From the NCBI RefSeq assembly GCF_000576425.1, contig NZ_KK069991.1:306953-370952 (forward strand): a DNA stretch of 64,000 nt, given 5' to 3'. Source of the DNA: Brachybacterium phenoliresistens (lineage in GTDB: Bacteria; Actinomycetota; Actinomycetes; Actinomycetales; Dermabacteraceae). The notes under the pieces are model-generated. The model was not told the DNA's origin. It worked only from the letters and a program-made list of their open reading frames with translations, and ran no database searches. Shown piece after piece: positions 8,505 through 16,376 of the stretch (positions are counted from its first letter, which is position 1; the number at the start of each line of letters is the position of its first letter). A program made the translations under genes and the position numbers.

Positions 8505-9401
8505 ATGGACATCCGCCGCATCACCCCCGAGGCCCGCGACCTGCCCGCGCTGGACGACACGCTGCGCCGATGGTGGGCGCACGGGTCCGCGCACGAGCTG
8601 CATCCGGGGGACCTGGGCTGGCATCAGCGGCTCGGGGCGGAGGCCACGGCCGCCGCGCTGCGGGTGTGGAGTCGCGGCGAGGAGGTGCTGGGCATCGGCC
8701 TGCTCGACGGGCCGGGCCTCGCCCGGGTGGCGCTGGCTCCCGGCGCGGGATCGGACCGCGAGCTCGCCCGGAGCATCGCGGCCGATGCGACCGATCCCGA
8801 GCGCGACGTGCTGCCGGAGGGCCCGGCCTCCCTGGCGGTCCGCGGGAGCGAGGCGCTGCCCGAGGCGCTGCGGGAGCGGGGGTGGCGCACCGACGAGGCC
8901 TGGGCGCTGCTGCACTGCGATCTCGCGCAGCACCCGGCCGGCGGCGGCGCGGCGGCCGCGGAGCAGGAGCGCAGCGGGGTGCGCACGGTCGTCGCGGGCC
9001 CGGAGGACACCCGCGCGGTCGGGGAGGTGCTGGCCTCGGCGTTCGGGATGCGCACCGTCCCGGACCCTCGCCGATGGCAGGCCATGGCGGCCGCTCCGGC
9101 GGCCCGCCGCGCCCGCTGCCTGCTCGCCCGGGACCGGGACGGGGCGCCCGTCGCCACGGTCACCGTGTGGTCCGCCGGGCCGGGTCTGCCGGGTCTGGTG
9201 GAGCCGATGGGGGTGCATGCGGAGCACCGCGGCCGCGGCCTGGGCCGGCTGATCACCCGGGCCGGCCTCGAGGCGCTGCGCGAGATGGGCGCCTCGGGCG
9301 CGGTCGTGGCGACCCCGGCCGCCAATGCGGCGGCCGTCGCGACCTATCGATCGGCCGGCTTCGCGCGGGGCGCGGACACGCACGACCTCTCCCGCGCCTG
9401 A
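8505..9401 (+). CDS. GNAT family N-acetyltransferase
   Basis: A 298-residue protein. The C-terminal third carries the GNAT acetyl-CoA site: a beta strand, GVHAEHRGRGLGRLI (residues about 235-249) and the late helix AAVATYRSAGFARG. The N-terminal half is diverged and may be a second, degenerate GNAT fold, as in double-GNAT proteins of this size. The substrate cannot be read from sequence. ATG 8505 was taken as start because family-like sequence (MDIRRITPEARDLP) begins there; there is no clear Shine-Dalgarno sequence. It is divergent from selO with an 84-bp spacer. Confidence 0.82.
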   Translation: MDIRRITPEARDLPALDDTLRRWWAHGSAHELHPGDLGWHQRLGAEATAAALRVWSRGEEVLGIGLLDGPGLARVALAPGAGSDRELARSIAADATDPERDVLPEGPASLAVRGSEALPEALRERGWRTDEAWALLHCDLAQHPAGGGAAAAEQERSGVRTVVAGPEDTRAVGEVLASAFGMRTVPDPRRWQAMAAAPAARRARCLLARDRDGAPVATVTVWSAGPGLPGLVEPMGVHAEHRGRGLGRLITRAGLEALREMGASGAVVATPAANAAAVATYRSAGFARGADTHDLSRA

Positions 9402-9447
9402 GCGGTGCCGCCGCCGGCATCGGGCGCGCCGGACAGGGGCGGGCCGG

Positions 9448-10053
9448 TCAGGGGGCGAGCAGCCGCCCGAAGGTCTCCAGGCTGGCCTGCAGCTCGACGG
9501 AGGGCTCCAGCAGCCACTGGATCTGGAGGCCGTCGGAGGCGGCGACGATGAGGGCGGCGACGTGGCGGACGTCGACGTCGGCGCGCATGCGGCCCTCGGC
9601 CTGCTCGCGGCGCAGCCGCTGCTCGAGGTCCTCGCGCACCCGCTCGAAGCGGGCCGTGAAGTACTCGCGGGAGGGGCCGGCATCGGCCTCGAGGGAGGCG
9701 GCCACGAGCGTGGAGTACAGCTGGACGAGCCCCGGGACCTCGATGTTCGCGTTGGCGGCCTCGATCATGATGTCGATGCCGCGCTCGGGCTCGGGCTGGT
9801 CGACCACCGTCTCGTCGCGCCGCTTCTCGGCGTGCTCGTAGACGGCGACCAGCAGCTGCTCGCGCGAATCGAAGTAGTGCAGCAGCGCGGCGTGGGAGAC
9901 TCCGATCGCACCGGCGATGCGGCGCAGCGAGGTGCCGTCCGCCCCTCGCTCCTGGAAGACCTCGATGGCGCGGTCCAGGATCTCCTGGCGCCGGGCCACG
10001 CCCTTGGAGTACGAGCCGGGGCGACCTATGGCCGAGGGGGCGTCTGAGGGCAT
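9448..10053 (-). CDS. TetR family transcriptional regulator
   Basis: A 201-residue one-domain repressor. The TetR_N helix-turn-helix covers about residues 18-65 (RRQEILDRAIEVFQERG, LRRIAGAIGVSHAALLHYF), followed by an all-helical ligand domain. Start choice: ATG 10053 has AAGGAG six nucleotides upstream, a clear ribosome site, whereas in-frame ATG 10074 and ATG 10092 have none. It is divergent from the isomerase/dehydrogenase operon, which is the likely target. The 140-bp spacer contains TACG-N6-CGTA at about 10116-10130, overlapping the likely -10, as an operator candidate. The ligand is unknown, presumably a sugar or cyclitol derivative. Confidence 0.88.
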   Translation of the reverse strand: MPSDAPSAIGRPGSYSKGVARRQEILDRAIEVFQERGADGTSLRRIAGAIGVSHAALLHYFDSREQLLVAVYEHAEKRRDETVVDQPEPERGIDIMIEAANANIEVPGLVQLYSTLVAASLEADAGPSREYFTARFERVREDLEQRLRREQAEGRMRADVDVRHVAALIVAASDGLQIQWLLEPSVELQASLETFGRLLAP

Positions 10054-10122
10054 CGCGGGCTCCTTGGCAGTCATGCGGTCATCACACCACATCGGAAACC
10101 TCCAGATGGCGGTTTTACGTGC

Positions 10123-10128
10123 TAGCGT
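10123..10128 (+). promoter_or_regulatory. -10 box for the isomerase/dehydrogenase operon
   Basis: TAGCGT is 6 nt before an in-frame GTG at 10135. Either translation starts leaderless at 10135, adding 20 residues, or transcription starts there and the true start is GTG 10195 after a 60-nt leader. Confidence 0.5.
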
Positions 10129-10194
10129 ACTCTCGTGCGCATCATCCGTGATGTGGGCCTCACCCAGACGACGACGTACGAAAGCAGGTCTTCC

Positions 10195-11019
10195 GTGGCA
10201 CTCCCTCTCGCCTCCGTCCAGCTGTACACGCTGGCCGCGGAGTTCTCCGCCGACATGAGCGGCTCCCTCGACAAGCTGGCCGCCATCGGCCTGAAGAACG
10301 TCGAGGCCTTCGACTTCGTCCGCCGCCCGAAGGAGATCCGCGCGGCCCTGGACGCGAGCGGCCTCGCCTCGCCCACCGGGCACGCCCCGCTGCTCTCCGA
10401 CGAGCTGTGGACCCCCGACGGCTCCATCCCCACCCCGGCCCCCGAGGTCGTCTTCGAGGCCGCCGCCGAGATCGGCATGAAGACCGTCATCGACCCGATG
10501 GTCCCCACCGAGCGCTGGCTGACCGAGGACGGCGTCAAGGACGTCGCCGAGCGCCTGAACGCCGCCTCCGAGAAGGCGAAGGAGTTCGGCCTCACCGTCG
10601 GCTATCACAACCACGCGCAGGAGTTCCTCGCGACCTTCGACGGGCAGACCGCCTACCAGCGCTTCCTCTCGCTCATCGACCCCTCCGTCGAGATCGAGCT
10701 GGACCTGTTCTGGGCCCTCGTGGGCGGCCAGGACGTCGTGGGCCTCGTCCAGGAGATCGGCGACCGCCTCGTGGCGATCCACGTCAAGGACGGCGTGGCC
10801 CCCGCCTCGAACCCCTTCGCGCCCGATGCGCCGAAGTTCGACTCCTCCGACCTGGACCAGCGCCACGCCGGCGAGGGCGAGGTGCCCACCGACGCCGCGC
10901 TCAAGGCCGCGACCGGCATCAAGTACGCCGTCATCGAGTACGACAACGCCCCCGGCGACGTCTTCGAGGACATCAAGGACTCGTACACCTTCCTGGTGGA
11001 CGGCGGGTACGTCGCGTGA
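10195..11019 (+). CDS. sugar phosphate isomerase/epimerase (AP_endonuc_2 TIM barrel)
   Basis: A 274-residue TIM-barrel enzyme of the xylose-isomerase-like superfamily. It opens in family style with ASVQLYTLAAEFSADM. Metal-ligand regions visible are VGYHNHAQEF (His, Glu), VEIELDLFWA (Glu/Asp), VAIHVKDG (His) and AVIEYDNAPG (Glu). Relatives isomerise or epimerise ketoses or inosose-type cyclitols. The start is GTG 10195 behind AGCAGG; an upstream in-frame GTG 10135 sits at a leaderless spacing but adds sequence with no family match. The stop overlaps the next start (GTGA), so it is translationally coupled to the Gfo/Idh dehydrogenase. The pairing suggests oxidation of a sugar or cyclitol followed by isomerisation. 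Confidence 0.85.
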   Translation: MALPLASVQLYTLAAEFSADMSGSLDKLAAIGLKNVEAFDFVRRPKEIRAALDASGLASPTGHAPLLSDELWTPDGSIPTPAPEVVFEAAAEIGMKTVIDPMVPTERWLTEDGVKDVAERLNAASEKAKEFGLTVGYHNHAQEFLATFDGQTAYQRFLSLIDPSVEIELDLFWALVGGQDVVGLVQEIGDRLVAIHVKDGVAPASNPFAPDAPKFDSSDLDQRHAGEGEVPTDAALKAATGIKYAVIEYDNAPGDVFEDIKDSYTFLVDGGYVA

Positions 11020-12140
11020 GCGCACCCGTCGGAGTCGGCTTCATCGGCGTCGGGGTCATCTCCGACACCTACCTCGAGAACCTGAACTCGTTCCCCGACG
11101 TGGAGGTGCTGATCCTCGGCGACCTCGACGTCGAGCGGGCGAAGGCCCAGGCCGCCAAGCACGGCGTCCCCGCCGCGGGCACCGCGCAGGACGTCCTGGA
11201 CCACCCGGGCGTGCAGGTCGTCGTGAACCTGACCATCCCGGCGGTGCACGCGGAGGTCTCCGCCTCCGCGATCGCCGCGGGCAAGCACGTGTGGACAGAG
11301 AAGCCCCTGGGCCTGGACCGCGAGTCCACCTCGGCGCTGCTGGCGCAGGCCGAGCAGGCCGGGCTGCGGGTGGGCTGCGCGCCCGACACCGTGCTCGGCC
11401 CCGGCGTGCAGACGGCCAAGCGGGAGATCGCCAAGGGCACCATCGGCCGTCCGCTGTTCGCGCAGACGTCGATGCAGTACCAGGGCCCCGAGGTCTTCCA
11501 CCCGAACCCCGGGTTCCTCTTCGCCAAGGGCGCGGGCCCGCTGTTCGACATGGGCCCGTACTACCTGACCACGCTGGTGAGCCTGTTCGGCTCCGTGGAC
11601 AAGGTCGCGGCCCTGGGGCTGAAGGCCCGCGAGGAGCGCGCCATCAAGGTGGGCCCGAACGCCGGGCAGACCTTCCCGGTCGAGGTCCCCTCGACCATCT
11701 CCGTGCTGACCTCCTTCGAGGCCGGTCAGACGGGCACCTCGCTGCTCAGCTTCGACTCCCCGCTGGCCCGCCAGGGCATCGTGGAGATCCACGGCACCGA
11801 GGGCTCGCTCGTGGTCCCGGACCCGAACATGTTCGAGGGCCGGATCGCCTACGTGCGTCCCTTCGAGGCGCTGCAGGAGGCCCCGCCCGCGCAGGAGTGG
11901 ATCGAGGTGCCGCAGGAGGGCGTGGTCACCGGCCGCGGCCTGGGCCTGCTGGACATGGTCCGCGCCATCGCCGAGGGCCGCCCGCACGTGGCCAGCGGCG
12001 AGCTGGGCTACCACGTCCTGGACGTGATGCTCTCGGCCGAGCAGTCCGCGGCCACCGGCGAGTTCGTGAGCGTCGAGTCCTCGGTCTCCGAGGTCCCCGC
12101 CGTCCCGGTCGACTTCGACCCGCTGGCGAGCACCCTGTGA
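11016..12140 (+). CDS. Gfo/Idh/MocA family NAD(P)-dependent oxidoreductase
   Basis: A 374-residue dehydrogenase. The N-terminal Rossmann fold shows VGFIGVGVISDTYLENL, a GxGxxs-type NAD(P) loop, and the diagnostic catalytic motif KHVWTEKPLGLD near residue 90, where the EKP Lys is the proton-transfer residue. The C-terminal alpha/beta substrate domain contains GPLFDMGPYYLTTLVSLFG. Substrates in this family include inositols, glucose derivatives and sugar acids; none is assigned. It starts at GTG 11016, overlapping the isomerase stop by four bases. An 18-bp-stem hairpin at 12160-12200 ends the operon. Confidence 0.88.
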   Translation: MSAPVGVGFIGVGVISDTYLENLNSFPDVEVLILGDLDVERAKAQAAKHGVPAAGTAQDVLDHPGVQVVVNLTIPAVHAEVSASAIAAGKHVWTEKPLGLDRESTSALLAQAEQAGLRVGCAPDTVLGPGVQTAKREIAKGTIGRPLFAQTSMQYQGPEVFHPNPGFLFAKGAGPLFDMGPYYLTTLVSLFGSVDKVAALGLKAREERAIKVGPNAGQTFPVEVPSTISVLTSFEAGQTGTSLLSFDSPLARQGIVEIHGTEGSLVVPDPNMFEGRIAYVRPFEALQEAPPAQEWIEVPQEGVVTGRGLGLLDMVRAIAEGRPHVASGELGYHVLDVMLSAEQSAATGEFVSVESSVSEVPAVPVDFDPLASTL

Positions 12141-12159
12141 CGTCCTGACGGACCCCGAG

Positions 12160-12200
12160 CCGATGCCCCGTCCCACGACCGCCGTGGGGCGGGGCATCGG
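12160..12200 (+). terminator. strong hairpin terminator after the isomerase/dehydrogenase operon
   Basis: Arms 12160-12177 and 12183-12200 pair over 18 bp with one G-T wobble and a 5-nt loop (ACCGC). There is no U-run, as is usual in high-GC actinobacteria. Confidence 0.75.
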
Positions 12201-12230
12201 TCGTCCCCGGCGCGGGGTGGGGCCGGGCGG

Positions 12231-12236
12231 TAGGGT
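12231..12236 (+). promoter_or_regulatory. -10 box of leaderless promoter for the NYN gene
   Basis: TAGGGT is 6 nt before ATG 12243, with no Shine-Dalgarno sequence. Confidence 0.55.
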
Positions 12237-12242
12237 CGCCCC

Positions 12243-12791
12243 ATGAGCGAACGCGCCACCTATCTCCTCGTCGACGGCGAGAACATCGACGCGACCCTGG
12301 GCGGCTCCGTCCTCGGGCGCCGGCCCCACCCCGAGGAGAGGCCCCGCTGGAACAAGCTGCTCACGCAGATGGAGCAGTCCTGGCAGCAGCCCGTCACGGG
12401 CCTGTTCTTTCTCGCCGTGGGCGCGGACCTGCCCGTCTCCTTCGTGCAGGCGCTGCTCGCCATCGGCTACCGCCCCATCCCGCTGCAGGGCGAGGGCAAG
12501 GTCGTCGACATCGCCATCCAGCGCACCGCCGAGGCGCTGCGCGATCGCGCCGCCGACGTCGCCCTGGTCAGCCACGACGGCGACTTCGTCCCGCAGATGC
12601 AGGCCCTCGCCGAGGACGAGGACCGCCGCGTCGCGGTGATCGGCTTCAGCGAGTTCGTCTCCTCGGGGCTGCGGCAGGTCCCCGGCGTCGAGATCCTCGA
12701 CCTCGAGTACGACGTGGACGCGTTCACCAGCCGCCTGCCGCGCGTGCGGATCATCCCCATCGACGAGTTCGATCCGCTCGAGTTCCTCTGA
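12243..12791 (+). CDS. NYN domain protein (PIN-like putative RNase)
   Basis: A 182-residue protein made almost entirely of an NYN domain, a PIN-like nuclease fold. The acidic motifs are present: LLVDGENID at residues 8-16, KVVDIAIQ near 86 and ALVSHDGDFVPQM near 109-121. Typical NYN proteins bind Mg2+ through these Asp residues and are thought to process RNA; the biological target here is unknown. The transcript is probably leaderless (TAGGGT, 6 nt, ATG). It stands alone, following a strong terminator and preceding ptsI by 181 bp. Confidence 0.85.
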   Translation: MSERATYLLVDGENIDATLGGSVLGRRPHPEERPRWNKLLTQMEQSWQQPVTGLFFLAVGADLPVSFVQALLAIGYRPIPLQGEGKVVDIAIQRTAEALRDRAADVALVSHDGDFVPQMQALAEDEDRRVAVIGFSEFVSSGLRQVPGVEILDLEYDVDAFTSRLPRVRIIPIDEFDPLEFL

Positions 12792-12972
12792 TCACAGGGG
12801 GCGGGGCCGCCGCGCGAGCGCACCGGACGAATCGGACGGACCGCGCATCCGGGCATCGGCCCTGCCCCGTAGACTGACCGCGCGCTCCGGCGCCTCGCCG
12901 CCGCGGAACGTGCCGCGGACCGCGCGGGGACCCGGGGCCCGAGCGTTCAGCGAATCTCTGGGAGGCACCCCG

Positions 12973-14688
12973 ATGTCCGAATTCACAGGCGTAGCTGTCA
13001 GCCCCGGCCGGGTCGTCGGCGAGGTCCTCACCATGGCTCCTCCGGTCGCCGAGCCGCCCGCCGGGCAGGCCCCGGCCGAGGGCGCCGATGCCGCCTCCGA
13101 GTCGGAGCGCATCCCCGCGGCGGCCGCGTCGGTGCAGTCCCAGCTGGAGCGCCGTGCCGAGCGCGCCACCGGCGGCGGCCGGGCCGTCCTCGAGGCGACC
13201 GCGCAGATGGCCGCCGACCCCTCCCTCGTGCAGAGCGCGCAGGCCCTGGTGCAGTCGGGGCTCAGCGCCGAGCGCGCCGTCTGGGAGGCCGGCGACCAGG
13301 TCGCCACGATGCTCGAGGGCCTCGGCGGCTACATGGCCGAGCGTGCGGCCGATGTCCGCGACGTGCGCGCCCGCATCGTCGCGGAGCTGCGCGGCGAGCA
13401 GGCCCCCGGCATCCCCGAGCACGAGACCCCGTTCGTGCTGGCCGCCGTCGACCTCGCCCCGGCGGACACCGCGACCCTCGACCCGGCCCGCGTGATCGCC
13501 CTGATCACCTCCGACGGCGGCCCCCAGTCCCACACCGCGATCCTCGCCCGCCAGCTGGGTCTGCCCGCGATCGTCGCCGCCAAGGGCGTGGACGCCATCG
13601 CCTCGGGCACCGAGGTCTTCGTCGACGGCGCCGCGGGCCTGGTCACGGACGCCGTCACCGAGGACCATCGGGCCCTGGCGACCGCCTGGGCCGAGCTGCA
13701 GAAGAACCCCCTCACATACGAGGGCGGCGGCGCCGAGCTGTCCGACGGCACCCGCGTGCAGCTGCTGGCCAACATCGGCAACGCGGCCGATGCCGAGAAG
13801 GCCGCCGCCGCGCACGCCGACGGCGTGGGCCTGTTCCGCACCGAGTTCCTCTTCCTGGACCGCGAGGACGAGCCCACCCTCGAGGAGCAGACCGCCGCCT
13901 ACCGCGACGTCTTCGCGCACTTCCCCGGCAAGAAGGTCGTGGTGCGCACCATCGACGCGGGCGCCGACAAGCCGCTGCCCTTCCTCACCGACGCCGACGA
14001 GCCCAACCCCGCCCTGGGCGTGCGCGCCTACCGCACCTCCTGGGAGAAGCCGCAGGTCCTCGCCCACCAGCTGGATGCGATCGCGGCCGCCGCGGAGCAG
14101 ACGGAGGCGACCCCCTGGGTGATGGCGCCGATGATCTCCACCCTCGAGGACACCGAGGACTTCGTGGGCCTGTGCCGGCAGCGCGGCCTCGAGCCCGCCG
14201 GGATCATGGTCGAGACGCCGTCCTCCGCGATCACCGCGGACCGCCTGCTGCAGGTCGCCGACTTCGCCTCCATCGGCACCAACGACCTCACCCAGTACAC
14301 GATGGCCGCGGACCGCCAGCTGGGCTCCCTCGCCCACCTCAACGACCCGTGGCAGCCGGCCGTCCTCTCCCTGGTCCAGGCCACGGCTCGCGGCGCCCGC
14401 ACCGCCGGCGGCGACCCGGAGTCCTTCGGGGAGAAGGCCGCGCGGCCCGTGGGCGTGTGCGGCGAGGCCGCCGGCGACCCGGCGCTCGCGGTCGTGCTCG
14501 TGGGCCTGGGCGTGAACAGCCTGTCCATGACGCCGCGCTCGCTGCCGGCCGTGGCGAAGGTCCTCTCCTCCATCTCCCTCGAGCAGGCGAAGGAGCTCGC
14601 GGCCGCGGCCGTGGCCGCCCCCACCGCCTCCGCCGCGAAGCAGGCCGTGCGCGCCGGCCTGCCGATCCTCGAGGAGCTCGGCCTGTGA
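12973..14688 (+). CDS. ptsI: phosphoenolpyruvate-protein phosphotransferase (PTS enzyme I)
   Basis: A 571-residue EI, the first enzyme of the PTS, which takes phosphate from PEP and passes it to HPr. The phospho-His motif GGPQSHTAILARQLGLPA places the active His at about residue 187. The PEP-binding barrel follows with FRTEFLFLDR, NPALGVRAYR, MIETPS-type MVETPSSA and TNDLTQYTMAADR, and the catalytic Cys lies in VGVCGEAAGDP near residue 496. The start ATG 12973 has GGGAGG upstream. It is convergent with ptsH, separated by a bidirectional hairpin, so EI and HPr are adjacent but not co-transcribed. Confidence 0.96.
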   Translation: MSEFTGVAVSPGRVVGEVLTMAPPVAEPPAGQAPAEGADAASESERIPAAAASVQSQLERRAERATGGGRAVLEATAQMAADPSLVQSAQALVQSGLSAERAVWEAGDQVATMLEGLGGYMAERAADVRDVRARIVAELRGEQAPGIPEHETPFVLAAVDLAPADTATLDPARVIALITSDGGPQSHTAILARQLGLPAIVAAKGVDAIASGTEVFVDGAAGLVTDAVTEDHRALATAWAELQKNPLTYEGGGAELSDGTRVQLLANIGNAADAEKAAAAHADGVGLFRTEFLFLDREDEPTLEEQTAAYRDVFAHFPGKKVVVRTIDAGADKPLPFLTDADEPNPALGVRAYRTSWEKPQVLAHQLDAIAAAAEQTEATPWVMAPMISTLEDTEDFVGLCRQRGLEPAGIMVETPSSAITADRLLQVADFASIGTNDLTQYTMAADRQLGSLAHLNDPWQPAVLSLVQATARGARTAGGDPESFGEKAARPVGVCGEAAGDPALAVVLVGLGVNSLSMTPRSLPAVAKVLSSISLEQAKELAAAAVAAPTASAAKQAVRAGLPILEELGL

Positions 14689-14707
14689 GCTGAGCGCCCG
14701 GACGCGA

Positions 14708-14741
14708 GAACGGCGGCACCCCCGAGGGGATGCCGCCGTTC
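14708..14741. terminator. bidirectional terminator between ptsI and ptsH
   Basis: GAACGGCGGCA...TGCCGCCGTTC arms plus CCCC/GGGG with one mismatch and a 2-4 nt loop, followed on the plus strand by TTCCGTCT. It lies between two convergent genes. Confidence 0.7.
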
Positions 14742-14763
14742 TTCCGTCTCCGGGGGAGGAGGC

Positions 14764-15036
14764 TCACTCCTCGGCGTCGAGATCCTTCTCGAGCAGCGCG
14801 GCCAGAGCCGCGACGGACTCCTCGGCGCCCTCGCCCTCGGCGCGCAGGGTGACCTCGTCGCCGTTGCCGGCGCCCAGGGTCATGAGCATGAGGATGCTCG
14901 AGGCCTGGACGGGGTTGCCGCCCACCTTCTCGATCGTGACCTGCGCGGGCTGCTCGCCCGCGGCCTTGGCGAAGATCGAGGCGGGACGGGCGTGGAGCCC
15001 GGACGCGCTGGCAACCGTGACGGTGCGCTCTGCCAT
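14764..15036 (-). CDS. ptsH: HPr family phosphocarrier protein
   Basis: A 90-residue HPr. His15 in SGLHARPAS is the phosphorylation site used by EI. Ser46 in VQASSILML is the position phosphorylated by HPr kinase in firmicutes; it is present, although actinobacteria usually lack that kinase. Length and layout are standard. It is read from ATG 15036 with AAAGG upstream. It lies 131 bp downstream of mtlD in the same direction and has its own promoter candidate, so it is probably transcribed both alone and with the mannitol genes. Confidence 0.95.
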   Translation of the reverse strand: MAERTVTVASASGLHARPASIFAKAAGEQPAQVTIEKVGGNPVQASSILMLMTLGAGNGDEVTLRAEGEGAEESVAALAALLEKDLDAEE

Positions 15037-15096
15037 GTTCGAAGCCTTTCTCGGAGCCGCCCCGATGGTCCGGGGGCGACGGAAGCGATGGTCGTA

Positions 15097-15112
15097 GAGG
15101 TAACGCTACCTC
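15097..15112 (-). promoter_or_regulatory. palindrome and -10 candidate upstream of ptsH
   Basis: GAGGTA-4-TACCTC inverted repeat that contains a TAGCGT box on the minus strand, about 65 nt before the ptsH start. Promoter with a possible overlapping operator. Confidence 0.45.
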
Positions 15113-15167
15113 GGCGGCGGTGCGGGCGCTGCGCGGACGGGAAAGCCCGCCCGCGCGGCCCGGGCGC

Positions 15168-16316
15168 TCAGGCCTGCAGCTCGGCGATGCGGGCGGCGAC
15201 GGCCTCGCGCACGGCGGGGTGGAGGGGATGATCCGCCGCGAGCCCTGTGAGCGTCGCCGTCACCTGGTCGGCGTCGCCCGTGGCCAGGAGCTCCTGGACG
15301 CGGACGACCTCCTCGTCGCCCTCGGGCGTGAAGCGCAGCGCGGCCGCGAGGACGGCGACCAGCGAGTGGTGGTCCAGTCCGCGCTCGGCGAGCTCCGCCG
15401 CGGGGCCGATGATCCGCTCGTGCCGGGAGAGCTTGCGCTCGGGGGCGCGGCCCACCCGCTCGACGGTGTCGGGCAGGTGCGGGTTGGCGAAGCGCTCGAG
15501 GATCGTGGAGACGTACGCCTGCTGCTGCTCGGCGGAGAACCCGTGCTTGGTGACCAGCAGAGTGGCGGTCTCGGCGAGGGCCGCGGCGACCTTCCCGCGG
15601 ATCGACGGCTCGGAGATCGCGTCGGAGATCTTCTCGATCCCGACGGCCCAGCCGAACCAGGCCGTGGCGGCGTGGCCGGTGTTGACGGTGAACAGCTTCC
15701 GCTCGATGTACGGCTCGAGGTCCTCCACCCAGGTGATCCCCGGGATGTCCGGCTCGGCGCCGTCGAAGGGGCCGCGCTCGACCGCCCACTCGAAGAAGGT
15801 CTCGACGGTGACGTCGAGGCCGGCATCGGGCGCCTGGGCGGGGACGATGCGGTCCACGGCGGTGTTGGCGAACAGGGCCCGCGCCTCGAGGTCCTCGCCC
15901 TCGTAGGCGCTGCGGACCTCCGCCTCCAGGATGTCGGTCGCGTTGATGGCGTTCTCGCAGGCCATCACCGCGACGCGTCCCGCATCGGCCGGACGGGCCG
16001 CGATCCCCTGCGCGATGGCGGGGGCGACGAACTTCAGGATGTGCGCGCCGACGGCGGTGGTGACGATGTCCGCGGTCGCGATCTCCTGGACCACGGCCTC
16101 GAGCTCGCTCGCGGAGTTCACCGCCCGGAACCCCTCGACGACCGTGTCGCGGCCCGAGCTGCCGACGGCGTGGACCGTGTACGAGTCCGCCTCCTTCAGG
16201 GCCGTGATCAGCGCGTCCTGCACGTCGGCGAAGACCACCTCGATCCCCGCCTCGTGCAGCAGCAGGCCCACGAACCCGCGGCCGATGTTCCCTGCGCCGA
16301 AATGCACTGCCTTCAT
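15168..16316 (-). CDS. mtlD: mannitol-1-phosphate 5-dehydrogenase
   Basis: A 382-residue cytoplasmic enzyme that oxidises mannitol 1-phosphate to fructose 6-phosphate with NAD. It begins with the diagnostic MKAVHFGAGNIGRGFVGLLL NAD-binding loop. The polyol-dehydrogenase signature follows in LFTVNTGHAATAWFGWAVG, and KHGFS and LPDTVERVGRAPERKLS near the C-terminus match the MtlD family. The length equals the E. coli enzyme. ATG 16316 has AGGGAG five nt upstream. It lies 60 bp downstream of mtlA in one transcript, so uptake, phosphorylation and oxidation are co-encoded. Confidence 0.95.
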   Translation of the reverse strand: MKAVHFGAGNIGRGFVGLLLHEAGIEVVFADVQDALITALKEADSYTVHAVGSSGRDTVVEGFRAVNSASELEAVVQEIATADIVTTAVGAHILKFVAPAIAQGIAARPADAGRVAVMACENAINATDILEAEVRSAYEGEDLEARALFANTAVDRIVPAQAPDAGLDVTVETFFEWAVERGPFDGAEPDIPGITWVEDLEPYIERKLFTVNTGHAATAWFGWAVGIEKISDAISEPSIRGKVAAALAETATLLVTKHGFSAEQQQAYVSTILERFANPHLPDTVERVGRAPERKLSRHERIIGPAAELAERGLDHHSLVAVLAAALRFTPEGDEEVVRVQELLATGDADQVTATLTGLAADHPLHPAVREAVAARIAELQA

Positions 16317-16376
16317 CGGTCTCCCTCTTCTCGCGTTCGCGTCATGTCCGTGCTCGTCCGGGGCCGGCCCATGCTC